Notes: a model not told the origin generated them from the sequence alone. Counted from the stretch's first letter, positions 54,070-63,046 are shown. The stretch: DNA of 64,000 bases from an uncultured Verrucomicrobiales bacterium (GCA_937951675.1 CALFBI010000003.1:1-64000), one strand, 5' to 3'. Numbers and translations: made by a program.

Positions 54070-55254
54070 ATGTCACCTAATCATATGGATAGTCTTTCGT
54101 CACGCATTCAACAAGTTACGCCGTCTCTTACTCTTTCTGTTACCAACCAAGCGAAGGCTCTTCGTGAGCAAGGAGAAGAGGTTTATGGTCTCGCCGGAGG
54201 GGAGCCAGATCGCGACACGCCTCAGTTCATCAAAGATGCCGCAATTGCCGCATTACAAGATGGCAAAACTAAATACACTCCTGCGACAGGGGTTCCAGAA
54301 CTCAAAGCTGCGATTGCTCAAAAGCTCGCGACTGAGAATGGCTTAAACTATTCAGCTGATCAGATCTGTGTGACGAGTGGTGGCAAGCAAGCTTGTTACA
54401 ATGCAATCCTCGCCGTTGTTGAAGAGGGTGACGAAGTGATCATCCCAGCTCCATATTGGGTGAGCTATCCAGAAATGGTGCGTCTTGCTGGTGGAGTTCC
54501 TGTGATTGTTGAAACACAGGAGTCTAATAAGTGGAAAATCACAGCGGATCAGTTCGAGGAAGCGATGTCTCCTCGCACCAAGATGATTATTTTGAACACT
54601 CCTGGGAATCCAACCGGGATCGTTTATTCTGCTGAAGAACTTAAGTCGATCGGAGAAGTCGCGACTTACGAAGATATTATCATTCTTTCCGATGAGATTT
54701 ATGAAAAACTCGTTTATGGTGAAACGACGCATACGAGTATCGGTTCTCTAGATGAAGAAATCGCGAACCTCACGGTAACAGTTGGTGGCTTCTCAAAAGC
54801 TTATGCGATGACAGGATGGCGCCTCGGTTATACGGCGGCTCCAAAGGAAATTGCAGAAGCCATTGCGAAGATCCAAGGTCATACGAGTTCTAATGCGACA
54901 AGCTTCGCTCAGTATGGAGCAATTGCAGCTTTAGAAGAAGCCGGCAATGCTTTTATCGACGAGATGCGGGCTGAATACGATGTTCGTCGTCAGTTCATGC
55001 TCGGGAAACTTCGCGAGATTAATAATATTTCAGTAGTCGAACCTCAAGGTGCTTTCTACTTCTTGGTGAACTGCACGCAGCTGGGCATTAGTTCCGTTAA
55101 TCTCTGTGACAAACTGCTTTCTCGTTATAAAGTAGCAGCGGTTCCAGGAATTGCTTTCGGTCATGATAAGTCGATTCGTTTGAGTTACTGCACTGATTTT
55201 GAAGTTCTCAATGAGGGGATCACCCGCTTCGAAGAGTTCTGCCAAAGCCACTAA
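54070..55254 (+). CDS. Class I aspartate aminotransferase
   Basis: Moves amino groups between aspartate and glutamate with PLP. The 394-residue protein has the features of the Thermus-type family I-gamma: LTLSVTNQAKALREQGEEVY, PAPYWVSYPEMVRLAGG, NTPGNPTG, and the PLP lysine in GGFSKAYAMTGWRLGY. The start ATG at 54070 follows a strong GGGAGGAG. A terminator stands right after the gene. Prephenate aminotransferase activity is also possible in this family. Confidence 0.93.
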   Translation: MSPNHMDSLSSRIQQVTPSLTLSVTNQAKALREQGEEVYGLAGGEPDRDTPQFIKDAAIAALQDGKTKYTPATGVPELKAAIAQKLATENGLNYSADQICVTSGGKQACYNAILAVVEEGDEVIIPAPYWVSYPEMVRLAGGVPVIVETQESNKWKITADQFEEAMSPRTKMIILNTPGNPTGIVYSAEELKSIGEVATYEDIIILSDEIYEKLVYGETTHTSIGSLDEEIANLTVTVGGFSKAYAMTGWRLGYTAAPKEIAEAIAKIQGHTSSNATSFAQYGAIAALEEAGNAFIDEMRAEYDVRRQFMLGKLREINNISVVEPQGAFYFLVNCTQLGISSVNLCDKLLSRYKVAAVPGIAFGHDKSIRLSYCTDFEVLNEGITRFEEFCQSH

Positions 55255-55270
55255 TTTTACTTTAATGATC

Positions 55271-55306
55271 AGCCTCACCTGCATTTGAGTAGGTGGGGCT
55301 TTTTTC
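55271..55306 (+). terminator. Terminator of the aminotransferase gene
   Basis: AGCCTCACCT pairs with AGGTGGGGCT (one T-G pair), loop of ten bases, then TTTTT. Confidence 0.8.
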
Positions 55307-55328
55307 TACCCCTATTATTTTATCTTTC

Positions 55329-56111
55329 ATGGTTACTATTTATCAAGGCCTCGATCTTCGGCCTATTATTGAATCGGCGCATCAAGCGGGCTTGGCCATG
55401 ATGGAGGTTTACGCTCGTGATTTTCAAATCGACTTCAAAGAGGATGAGTCTCCCCTTACGGAAGCGGATCAAGCTGGGCACGCTATCATTTTTGCGGCTT
55501 TGACGAAACAGTATCCAGAGATTCCCATCATTTCTGAAGAGTGTGCTCCGCCTGCTTATGAGGAGAGAAAGCAGTGGGATCGTTATTTTTTAGTCGATCC
55601 ACTCGACGGCACGAAGGAATTCATCAAACGCAATGGGGAATTTACGGTTAATATTGCTTTGATTGAGAAAGGAGTGGCTGTGGCAGGAGTCGTTTATCGG
55701 CCGGTGACGGAGACGACTTACTTTGGGATTGTTGGAGAAGGCGCTTGGAAGTCGGAAGGAGATACTATTAAACCGTTAAAAGGAGGAGCTTTTTATAAAG
55801 ATCTTGATGTTGTGAAGGTTGTCGCGAGTCGCTCTCATATGACTTCCGAAGTAGAGTCATTTGTTGAAGATTTGAAAGCAGAAGGAAAGCAAGTGGAGTT
55901 CCTTTCGGCCGGAAGTTCGTTAAAGCTCTGTTTGGTGGCTGAAGGGGCGGCAGATGTCTACCCGAGGTTTGGTCCGACGATGGAGTGGGACACGGGGGCC
56001 GCACATGCCGTAGCGGTGGCTGCAGGTCGGTCTGTTCTACGAGCTGATGAAATGACGCCGTTGACTTATAATAAGGAGAATTTATTAAACCCTTACTTCA
56101 TCGTGCAATGA
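55329..56111 (+). CDS. cysQ: 3'(2'),5'-bisphosphate nucleotidase CysQ
   Basis: Removes the 3' phosphate from PAP and PAPS, the by-products of sulfate assimilation and sulfo-transfer. The 260-residue protein belongs to the inositol monophosphatase superfamily: metal ligands in PIISEECAPP and VDPLDGTKEFIKRNGEFTVN, and TMEWDTGAAHAVAVAAG near the end. Start ATG at 55329. Its stop overlaps rnhA by ATGA. Confidence 0.94.
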   Translation: MVTIYQGLDLRPIIESAHQAGLAMMEVYARDFQIDFKEDESPLTEADQAGHAIIFAALTKQYPEIPIISEECAPPAYEERKQWDRYFLVDPLDGTKEFIKRNGEFTVNIALIEKGVAVAGVVYRPVTETTYFGIVGEGAWKSEGDTIKPLKGGAFYKDLDVVKVVASRSHMTSEVESFVEDLKAEGKQVEFLSAGSSLKLCLVAEGAADVYPRFGPTMEWDTGAAHAVAVAAGRSVLRADEMTPLTYNKENLLNPYFIVQ

Positions 56112-56611
56112 GTGAAGGCGGAAAGGTTCGTATTTTTACCGATGGCTCTTCGCGAGGGAATCCGGGGCCGGGAGGGTATGGGGCGCTTTTGATCTCAGGC
56201 TCTAATGAAAAAAAGATTTCAGGTGGGTTTCGTAAAACCACGAATAACCGGATGGAGCTTATGGCTGCTATCAAGGCCTTACAGTCATTAAAGTTTCCTT
56301 GTGAAGTGAGTCTTTCTTCCGATTCTCGTTATGTCATTAATGCTTTTGAGAAAGGCTGGATTTATGGGTGGAAGAAAAATGGCTGGGCCAAGGCAAAAGG
56401 AGCTGAGCTTCTTAATGCTGACTTGTGGCAGGCTCTCTACGCGGCTCAACAACCACATCAAATGGAATGGAAGTGGGTTAAGGGGCACGCTGGGATTCGT
56501 GAAAACGAAATTTGTGATGATCTAGCAACTCGAGCAGCAGCCTTAAGAGAGCTCCCTGTCGATGAAGGTTTCGCTTCAAAGGGGTCGATTAATAAAGACC
56601 TTTTTGGTTGA
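56108..56611 (+). CDS. rnhA: Ribonuclease HI
   Basis: Cuts RNA in RNA-DNA hybrids. The 167-residue protein has all catalytic acids: Asp in IFTDGSSRGNPGPGGYG, Glu in NNRMELMAAIKAL, Asp in SSDSRYVINAFEKGW and Asp in NEICDDLATRAA. Translationally coupled to cysQ. A membrane protein gene follows. Confidence 0.96.
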   Translation: MSEGGKVRIFTDGSSRGNPGPGGYGALLISGSNEKKISGGFRKTTNNRMELMAAIKALQSLKFPCEVSLSSDSRYVINAFEKGWIYGWKKNGWAKAKGAELLNADLWQALYAAQQPHQMEWKWVKGHAGIRENEICDDLATRAAALRELPVDEGFASKGSINKDLFG

Positions 56612-56642
56612 ATCGTTAAATCTATTGGTCTTTTTTAGAGGT

Positions 56643-57107
56643 ATGTATTTCGTCAGGTCTGAAGCACTGAAGCAGCGTTTGAAGTCGAGGGAGTTTTCTG
56701 ATCGGGAGACCTTACCTTACCTCATCGCCTACGTATCTTTAGGTGTTTTGTTGATGGGCGTTTTAAACCACCCTGTATTAGTGACTCCATATAACTCGTG
56801 GGATTGGCTTTCTGTTGGTTTGAGCTCCCTTCTTGGAATTGCTGGGGTTGTTTACTCTTACCAATGTAATGGGGGAAAGGAGGGCCACGATTTGATCCTG
56901 AAATACATTGTTCTTGGCTGGGTTGTATCGATCAGATGCGTTCTCGTTTTGATACCTATTTTAATATTGGTTTACATGGGAGGGTTATTATTTGGCTGGG
57001 CAGGGGAAGCGACAGGATTGTTTGATGTGCTCATCTTGTTTGTCTTCGAATTGATTTTATATTGGCGACTAGGAGAAAATATGCGCGATACAGTAGATCT
57101 TCTCTAG
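56643..57107 (+). CDS. Four-helix membrane protein, unknown function
   Basis: A 154-residue protein starting MYFVRSEALKQRLKSREF at the ATG at 56643, with an AGAGG ribosome site. Four hydrophobic segments follow, for example LPYLIAYVSLGVLLMGVL and VLVLIPILILVYMGGLLFGW. No family recognised. It lies 31 bases after rnhA and before a bidirectional terminator. Confidence 0.7.
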   Translation: MYFVRSEALKQRLKSREFSDRETLPYLIAYVSLGVLLMGVLNHPVLVTPYNSWDWLSVGLSSLLGIAGVVYSYQCNGGKEGHDLILKYIVLGWVVSIRCVLVLIPILILVYMGGLLFGWAGEATGLFDVLILFVFELILYWRLGENMRDTVDLL

Positions 57108-57116
57108 TTCGGTGAA

Positions 57117-57154
57117 TAAAAAAAGCTGAAGACGTTGAACGCCTTCAGCTTTTG
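57117..57154. terminator. Bidirectional terminator
   Basis: AAAAGCTGAAG-A-CG, loop TTGAA, CG-C-CTTCAGCTTTT, with an A run before and T run after. It separates the plus-strand membrane protein from the minus-strand sugar operon. Confidence 0.8.
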
Positions 57155-57185
57155 TAGATTGTTTTTTGAGTTCTAAGAAAGAGTT

Positions 57186-57479
57186 TCAGAGTCTTTCTCG
57201 GATCCATTCAGCTCCAACTTCAGCTCGTTTGGCTCGGGACCCACCTCGAAGGTTCGCAATTTCTGCAATACTAGAGTCGAGTTCAAGTATCTGGCCGAGG
57301 TCAGACTTCTCTTCATCATGGTATTCGGTCGTCGTGCCACAAGAAAAGTGCCAGCTGTCATCTTCTGCAAAGTGAGTGACAATTTTAATAGGAAGGCCTT
57401 CTTCAAGCACCTGGCGTGTAATGATGGCCTCCGTGAAAGGAGGCTGACGAAACGGCCATTTAAATGATTCAATTCCCAT
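57186..57479 (-). CDS. Hypothetical 97-residue protein in the sugar operon
   Basis: From the ATG at 57479: MGIESFKWPFRQPPFTEAII, a HFAEDDSWHFSCGTT block and a C-terminal DSSIAEIANLRGGSRAKRAE. Similar small proteins with this WHFSCG-type block exist in other bacteria, but no function is known to me. It follows the L-galactonate dehydrogenase-like gene by 34 bases and ends the operon before a terminator. Confidence 0.7.
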   Translation of the reverse strand: MGIESFKWPFRQPPFTEAIITRQVLEEGLPIKIVTHFAEDDSWHFSCGTTTEYHDEEKSDLGQILELDSSIAEIANLRGGSRAKRAEVGAEWIRERL

Positions 57480-57513
57480 CTGATCAGAATACGATAATAA
57501 TGAAAAAAAGCGA

Positions 57514-58542
57514 TTAAGAATCGTGATCAATTGAGATCATGGCCTTGATCTGTCCTTCTTGTTTGGTGATTCCTTCGAAAAGGTCTCCGACTTCTTCGAG
57601 TTTCATTCTCTGAGTGATCCAAGGGTCGGTGTCTACTTTACCGGATTCAACTGCTGCAATGACTTTTTCGAAAGTGGATGGGAGCGCGTTGCGGCTCGCC
57701 ATGAGGGTGAGCTCCTTACGGTGGAAGGAAGGGTCGTCAAAGTTAACCTCTCCAATGAAGAGACCAAGGAAGACAATCCGGCAACCATGTCCAGCAAGGT
57801 TGAAGGTGTTTTCCATCGATTTTTTATTTCCGGTCGCATCAATAATGACGGTTGGGAGTTGACCTCCACAAATCGCACGAAGCGCTTCTTCGGAATCGCC
57901 TTCAAGTGGGTTAACGCTCGCGTCAATGCCAAGATCTTTGCGGCAGAATGCGAGGCGATCATTACTGATATCCATCGCAATGACGTGGGCGCCTTCTGCT
58001 TTTGCAAATTGCATCGCTCCGAGTCCAATAGGACCAGCTCCGATAACGAGAGTGTGTTCACCCTGACGAGGGTTCGCACGTTCGACAGCATGAGCTCCGA
58101 TGCAGAGAGTTTCGACAAGAGCGAGTTGATCAAAACTTAGGCTGCTAGATTTATGAAGTTTATCAGTAGGAAGAGTGAAGTAAGGACGCATCCCCCCATC
58201 AACGTGCACACCGAGAACTTTCATGTTTTCACAGGCGTTCGTCACTCCAGCTTGGGAAGCAGGAGATTGTGGGTCAAAGAGGTAAGGCTCGACGGAGCAC
58301 TTATCTCCTACTTTGAGACCTTTTGGGTTCTCTGATCCAATTTCAACGATTTCGACTCCAAGCTCGTGTCCGAGAACACGTGGGTATTCGAAGAAGGGTT
58401 GGCGGCCAGCAAAGGCGTGCAGGTCAGTGCCGCAGACTCCAACTCGGTGAACGCGAACGAGCGCTTCATTAGCGCCGCAAGTGGGATATTCCTCTTCCCG
58501 GCTACCAAAGCGGCCTGGTTCTTCTAAAGTGACTGTTTTCAT
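57514..58542 (-). CDS. Zinc alcohol dehydrogenase, L-galactonate 5-dehydrogenase-like (LgoD/YjjN)
   Basis: A 342-residue medium-chain dehydrogenase. Catalytic zinc ligands by position are Cys37 (GVCGTDLHAFAGRQPFFEYP) and His59-Glu60 (VLGHE); the NAD motif is VIGAGPIGLGAMQF. The structural-zinc cysteines are mostly gone (only Cys104 remains). The blocks GTDxHAxxGxQPFFxYPRVLGHE and IDATGN, then FLGLFIGEVNFDDPSFHRKE, closely follow E. coli LgoD as I remember it, which oxidises L-galactonate to D-tagaturonate. Start overlaps the aldo-keto reductase stop by four bases. The next enzyme needed is the tagaturonate epimerase encoded in the same operon. Confidence 0.85.
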   Translation of the reverse strand: MKTVTLEEPGRFGSREEEYPTCGANEALVRVHRVGVCGTDLHAFAGRQPFFEYPRVLGHELGVEIVEIGSENPKGLKVGDKCSVEPYLFDPQSPASQAGVTNACENMKVLGVHVDGGMRPYFTLPTDKLHKSSSLSFDQLALVETLCIGAHAVERANPRQGEHTLVIGAGPIGLGAMQFAKAEGAHVIAMDISNDRLAFCRKDLGIDASVNPLEGDSEEALRAICGGQLPTVIIDATGNKKSMENTFNLAGHGCRIVFLGLFIGEVNFDDPSFHRKELTLMASRNALPSTFEKVIAAVESGKVDTDPWITQRMKLEEVGDLFEGITKQEGQIKAMISIDHDS

Positions 58543-59486
58543 GACGCTAGATCGTTATTTTTGGGAAGGCCTGAAGCCCAAGTTTGGTTCATTACTGGAG
58601 CAAGGATTTCTTGCACTCCGGCGAGAAGTTCTTTGTTGGTCTCTTCGCTAATGAGTTTCACGTTATTGATGATTCGCTCAGGGTTAGCGGTGCTGACGGC
58701 TGTCGTCGGAATCCCGGGGTGAGCCGTCGAAAATTGGAGTCCAAGCGTAGAAAGGTCACCCCCGTTTTCACGGCAATAAACAGCTGCTTTCTCAGCAGCA
58801 TTTTTTACTTCTTGAGGTGCAGGATGCCATTCTGGAGGTCCTTGGTTCGTGAGGAGTCCCATACTGGTTGGGGCCGCGTTAACGACCGCAATTTTAGCCG
58901 CCTCAAGAGCGGGAAGGATGTTTGCCAAGCCAGTATCATTGAGACTGTATCGGCAGTAGGTCATGATGATGTCGATGAGTTCTGGCGCATTTGCGATTCC
59001 GTTCTCGAATGTTTTGAGAGGGAGTCCAGAAATACCAACGTGCTTGACCTTTCCTGTTTCTTTCAGTTTGTGAAGAGCCGGGAGGGTTTCTTCCCAGATT
59101 TGCTTTTGGTCGACGAATTCGATATCGTGGCAGAAGAGAATATCGATGTGATCAACATTCATCCGAGTAAGAGATTCGTCGACACTTTTGATGACGCGTT
59201 CTGGCGAGAAGTCGAACTCATTCATGTCATAACGACCACATTTCGTAGAGAGAATATAGCGGTCACGATCAATGGTTTTGAGCGCTTTACCAAGAACAGT
59301 TTCGGCCTTTGTGAGGCCGTAGAAAGGGGAGCAATCGATGTAGTTGATTCCTTGATCAAGAGCGGTTTCGACAGTTTTAATGGCCTGCCCTTCGTCGATG
59401 TTTTTGAAGACTCCTCCGAGAGAAGAAGCACCAAACCCTAAGATTGAGACGTCCAGGTCAAGTGGTCCAAGTTTACGGTATTCCAT
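58539..59486 (-). CDS. Aldo-keto reductase, L-galactose dehydrogenase-like
   Basis: A 315-residue aldo-keto reductase with the tetrad Asp51, Tyr56 (YIDCSPFYG), Lys82 (STKCGRYD) and His120 (LFCHDIEF). The blocks FGASSLGGVF, GLLTNQGPPEWHPAPQE and CHDIEF are those of plant and bacterial L-galactose dehydrogenases, which oxidise C1 of L-galactose to the lactone; L-fucose is a possible alternative substrate. Overlaps the LgoD-like gene by ATGA and follows the epimerase-like gene. Confidence 0.87.
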   Translation of the reverse strand: MEYRKLGPLDLDVSILGFGASSLGGVFKNIDEGQAIKTVETALDQGINYIDCSPFYGLTKAETVLGKALKTIDRDRYILSTKCGRYDMNEFDFSPERVIKSVDESLTRMNVDHIDILFCHDIEFVDQKQIWEETLPALHKLKETGKVKHVGISGLPLKTFENGIANAPELIDIIMTYCRYSLNDTGLANILPALEAAKIAVVNAAPTSMGLLTNQGPPEWHPAPQEVKNAAEKAAVYCRENGGDLSTLGLQFSTAHPGIPTTAVSTANPERIINNVKLISEETNKELLAGVQEILAPVMNQTWASGLPKNNDLAS

Positions 59487-59505
59487 AGAGATAGAGTGTT
59501 AAGTG

Positions 59506-60753
59506 TTATCCGAGGATAGGTTTGATGTGGCGATCGAGAATGTTTTCGGTCACGTTGCGGTTAACAACCACTTTAAAGGTTTCGAGAGCATCGAGATAAC
59601 GAGGTCCCATTTTTGCAGCGACCTTGAATCCAACATGAATCAGCTGGCGAAGGCTGTTGTTGTATTCGGGATGGTCTGGGCAATGGCGAAGGGCGTTAAC
59701 AAATTGATCACTATTCCATGCGTTGACGATGGAAGGGTCAGGAAGTTGGGCGTGATCGATGTTGATGACGGTTGCGTAAGGAGCGCAGAGTTCTTCCGCT
59801 TTTTCAAAAGCACCTTGGTAGATTTCTTTGGCAAGCGCGAGGCCATCTCCACCTGCTTCAGCGAGGCCGATGACTTCTTCAAGCCAGGTCGTTCCTGCTG
59901 TTTTAACGTGAAGTCCAGCATCATGCTTTTTGATCAATTTATTAATAATCGGGTAGATCGAAAATTTATCTGAACCAGAGTGAACGGAAAGTTTGAGAGT
60001 CTCAGGGAGACCAAATTCAGCAATGGCAAACTTGATCACGGAGAGGTCTTCGTCGAACTCTTTTTCGAAAGCAACAAGGTCACCGACATAGTCGACACCT
60101 TTGTTGAAGCGGCCAGTAAATTTCGGAGCAATCGTCTGAGCCGGAATATCATTTTGAGCAATCATTGCGAGCACGAAGAGGAGTTCTTCCGGGGACTGAG
60201 GCTTGTCTGTTTCATCTGCTGAAACTTCAATCGCGTAAGTGCCTTCTTCTTTATTGGCTGCGATATGACGATAGATTTTCCCTGCTTCCTGAACGGCTTT
60301 GAGGAACTGGCTTGCCGCTTCACGAGCCGAAGCTTCGGTTGGGTGAAGAGGTTCTGCTAATCCTTCAATTGCGAGTTCCTTGAAGTAAGGTTGCATCTTG
60401 GCAACGAAAGCATCGATATCAGCAGCTGGTGCTGATTCTCCAACGAAGTCTGCAACATCGAGAGTGAAGAAGTTGCTTCCAGGGATGAAGGCGTCAACAG
60501 TTTCGAGTTTGATGTGATCGGCGTCGATATAGTAGTCACCCTCGTAGTTGAGAGCCGCTACCGCAGCATCAGCTTCTTCACGAAGTGACTGAGGTTCAGT
60601 TCCGATAATCGTGTGTTCTCGGTGAGATTTGTTCCAAGTTGCGGCAACGTCGATACCGAGTTTGCGGCCACCCATAATCGCGGCGAGTTGAGCTTCCCCT
60701 TGTTTTCCAAAGCGGTCACCCATTCCGAAGGTGTATTTTGCGAGTTTCATCAT
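59506..60753 (-). CDS. Tagaturonate epimerase family protein (UxaE-like)
   Basis: A 415-residue protein of the UxaE family: MKLAKYTFGMGDRFGKQGEA at the start, LKLSVHSGSDKFSIYPIINK, LHVKTAGTTWLEEVIGLA and a C-terminal RNVTENILDRHIKPIL. UxaE converts D-tagaturonate to D-fructuronate in hexuronate catabolism. Its place between an L-galactose dehydrogenase-like and a lactonase-like gene fits use of tagaturonate made from L-galactonate. Tandem ATG codons at 60753 and 60750. Confidence 0.85.
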   Translation of the reverse strand: MMKLAKYTFGMGDRFGKQGEAQLAAIMGGRKLGIDVAATWNKSHREHTIIGTEPQSLREEADAAVAALNYEGDYYIDADHIKLETVDAFIPGSNFFTLDVADFVGESAPAADIDAFVAKMQPYFKELAIEGLAEPLHPTEASAREAASQFLKAVQEAGKIYRHIAANKEEGTYAIEVSADETDKPQSPEELLFVLAMIAQNDIPAQTIAPKFTGRFNKGVDYVGDLVAFEKEFDEDLSVIKFAIAEFGLPETLKLSVHSGSDKFSIYPIINKLIKKHDAGLHVKTAGTTWLEEVIGLAEAGGDGLALAKEIYQGAFEKAEELCAPYATVINIDHAQLPDPSIVNAWNSDQFVNALRHCPDHPEYNNSLRQLIHVGFKVAAKMGPRYLDALETFKVVVNRNVTENILDRHIKPILG

Positions 60754-60769
60754 GGTTTTTTAGTGTTTT

Positions 60770-61603
60770 TTAAAGTTGGTAAATGCGTTTGGCGTTTCCA
60801 CCCCAGAAGGCCTTTCGCTCATCAGTGGAGAACGCGCTGGTGGCGGTTTCTAAAGTATGAATCCATTCAGCGTAGGTGGTGCGGCATTCGCACACGGGCC
60901 AATCTGAACCAAAAAGGACACGATCCGCTCCAAAGACTTCAAAGCTGTGCTCAAGGTAAGGACGGATAAGATCAGGAGTCCATTTTGTTCCTTGGACTTC
61001 GGTGACAACACCGGAAATCTTACAAGAAATATGAGGGCGTTTAGCTAGCTCACTCATTTGGCTTTTCCAAGCGCTGTCGAATACATCAGCAGTAATGGAA
61101 GGTTTAGCAATGTGATCGAGAACAAAGATTTGATCAGGGTGCTGATCAACGAAGGTCACGGTGTTTTCTAGATGCTTGGCGAGAATGAGGACATCATAGG
61201 CGAGATTGTATTGCTGGAGGCGTTTGATTCCTGCATTGAAATCTTTCCTTAGGATGAAGGCATCGTCAGCTTCCGCTTGCACGACATGACGGACTCCTTT
61301 GAGCCACTGATTTTGAGAGTATTTCTCGAGATAGGGCTCACCTTCTTTTTCGCAAAGAGGCACCCATCCTACAACACCTCGGATTTCTGGAGTTTTGTCA
61401 GCCAAATTGAGAATCCAATTTGTTTCTTCGATGATTTGGCGAGCTTGAACAGTGATGGCTCCATCGACCTTTCCGGATTGAAGAGCTGCTTGTAAATCAG
61501 AGGGTAAAAAGTCTCTCCGAAGATTGGCCATACTTTCGTCAAGCCAGCCAAATTCGACCGGGTCATATTCCCAAAAGTGATGATGTGAGTCGATGCGTTC
61601 CAT
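60770..61603 (-). CDS. Amidohydrolase-family sugar lactonase (L-galactono/L-fucono-lactonase-like)
   Basis: A 277-residue TIM-barrel hydrolase of the COG3618 group, starting MERIDSHHHFWEYDPVEFGW at the ATG at 61603. Metal-binding HxH lies in residues 7-9, then VLDHIAKP and VLFGSDWPVCECRTTY with the catalytic Asp. This group hydrolyses lactones of L-fuconate, L-rhamnonate and L-galactonate. First gene of the operon; the 263-base gap upstream has no clear operator. Confidence 0.87.
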   Translation of the reverse strand: MERIDSHHHFWEYDPVEFGWLDESMANLRRDFLPSDLQAALQSGKVDGAITVQARQIIEETNWILNLADKTPEIRGVVGWVPLCEKEGEPYLEKYSQNQWLKGVRHVVQAEADDAFILRKDFNAGIKRLQQYNLAYDVLILAKHLENTVTFVDQHPDQIFVLDHIAKPSITADVFDSAWKSQMSELAKRPHISCKISGVVTEVQGTKWTPDLIRPYLEHSFEVFGADRVLFGSDWPVCECRTTYAEWIHTLETATSAFSTDERKAFWGGNAKRIYQL

Positions 61604-61866
61604 GTCAGTTAATAAGGGCGGCGACACTGGCCTGAAATAAGAAATTTGACCAGCCCGAAAACACACTAAATTAACAGCTTAGTGGCGATGAAGGCGCTTG
61701 GTCGTGAGGAGGCCAGGAATCTTTAGGAAAAGAGCTGAAGGCCGGTATTATTTACCTTGAGAAGAATTGTTTTTAACGAGGTTTAGTTTTTTTAAGGTGT
61801 TGGTTTTAAGTTGGTTGTTTTTTTGAGAAGAGGGCTGGCACGGAATATGAAGGTAGGGTAGGTGCT

Positions 61867-62704
61867 ATGAAAAATGGAAATACCAAATTAAGTTACCGGA
61901 AATCTTTAGGGATTTGTTTTTTTGTTCATGTGACATTAAGCCTTTCGCAGCAGGGGAGGGCTGATCCAGTGCCCTTTGATAGGCAGCCCAACTTTTTTCA
62001 AGTGGTTTCAGGGCAGTTAAATTCCTTAGATCCTCGTGATGGTGTGTATACCAAAATAGGGTCTAAAAAAGAGAGCTATAATGCCGCCGGTTATAATATA
62101 AAAGATGACCTTGCTTATGCTTGGGGTAGATATTCCCCATATAAAGATCAACTTGTTCGAATTCATGGGGACGGCTCTTTTGTTGCTTTAGGAACCCCAA
62201 CAACTACTGGTGATCCTGTCCCAACTTTCCGTATTTATGCTGGTGATATGGATTTGAGGGGCATTTGTGGGTTCGGGGAGATCGTTTTTATAGTCCCGAT
62301 CTGATGAAGATTAATGTCGAAACCTCTACTTATGAAATGGTTCGTTTTGAAGGGCCAAATCCAGGAGGTGTCGCCGATATTGTTTATCAAGAAAGGGAGG
62401 GATCGAAATACTTCTTTGGGGCGAGAGATCAAAATCTGTATGTTTGGGACCTTTCTACTTATACAGTGCAAAAAATATCAGTGAAGAACCTTCCTGAGGT
62501 TCGAATTGCCTATAGATCCGCTTACATAGATCAATCTGGAAATTTGTATGTAAGTAGTAATAAGGGAGGCGTTTATCAGATTATCAATTATACGACTTCT
62601 GATCCGCGAGCAGTGTTTCTCCTTGATAGTGTTTTGTTACTGGTAATAATGACGGAGTCAGCTGTCCAGTGACAGAGAGCCCCTTAGTGATTCCAAAAAA
62701 TTAA
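61867..62704 (+). pseudogene. Broken secreted DUF6923-like protein gene
   Basis: Starts with a signal peptide region (LGICFFVHVTLSLSQQGRA) and reads SYNAAGYNIKDDLAYAWGRY and DQLVRIHGDGSFVALG, the pattern of DUF6923. The frame then breaks near 62261 (a one-base loss turns GHLWVRGDRF into a stop) and continues at 62265 as LWVRGDRFYSPDLMKINVET. It breaks again at a short T run near 62630 and continues VTGNNDGVSCPVTESPLV to a stop at 62704. Both breaks are mended by one added base. A decayed gene or two base-calling errors would look alike; a complete homologue would be longer. Confidence 0.7.
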
Positions 62705-62785
62705 CCTGCAGTCATTACGATGAAATAGGTGTTCATAGTAATATGGGGAAGACGCGATGTCGAAAGGCATCTTGAGAGGTTAGTG

Positions 62786-62950
62786 ATGAATCAAGCTGAA
62801 ACTGAAACTTTAGACCAATTGTTAGCTTCACCAGTGAGTATTGAGTTTCTCGAAGATCGTAGCTTAATGAAGTCTAATTTGTGTGTCTTTGACTATGATA
62901 AGGAGAAGCACTTAGGCTTAAGCTATTTAGAGCTTTGTAGGGGGAAATGA
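62786..62950 (+). CDS. Possible small protein of 54 residues
   Basis: ATG at 62786 with GAGAGG about six bases upstream; begins MNQAETETLDQLLASPVSIE and is acidic with no membrane segment. No family recognised. It is the only coding candidate in the stretch from 62705 to 63046, where I otherwise see no promoter, repeat or RNA. Confidence 0.35.
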   Translation: MNQAETETLDQLLASPVSIEFLEDRSLMKSNLCVFDYDKEKHLGLSYLELCRGK

Positions 62951-63046
62951 ATATGTGTAGAAACGAGCCAGTTTCTTGGATTGAATAGTTTTTATGTAAA
63001 CTTAATTCAAAATTTTATTTATCCAAACTAGATAATATAGAAAAAA

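Noticed and set aside
57559-58140. Long plus-strand frame of 193 codons opposite the LgoD-like gene
   Set aside because: Shadow of a strongly conserved dehydrogenase; the amino acid pattern is not protein-like.
58584-59441. Plus-strand frame of 285 codons opposite the aldo-keto reductase gene
   Set aside because: Antisense to a gene with an intact catalytic tetrad; no ribosome site or family match.
61631-61657. CTGG-N19-CCAG inverted repeat before the sugar operon
   Set aside because: Only a few outer pairs match; the inner positions mostly fail, so it is too weak to call an operator.
61836-61851. Sigma-54 promoter-like TGGCAC upstream of the broken secreted gene
   Set aside because: The required GC of the -12 element at the right spacing is missing.
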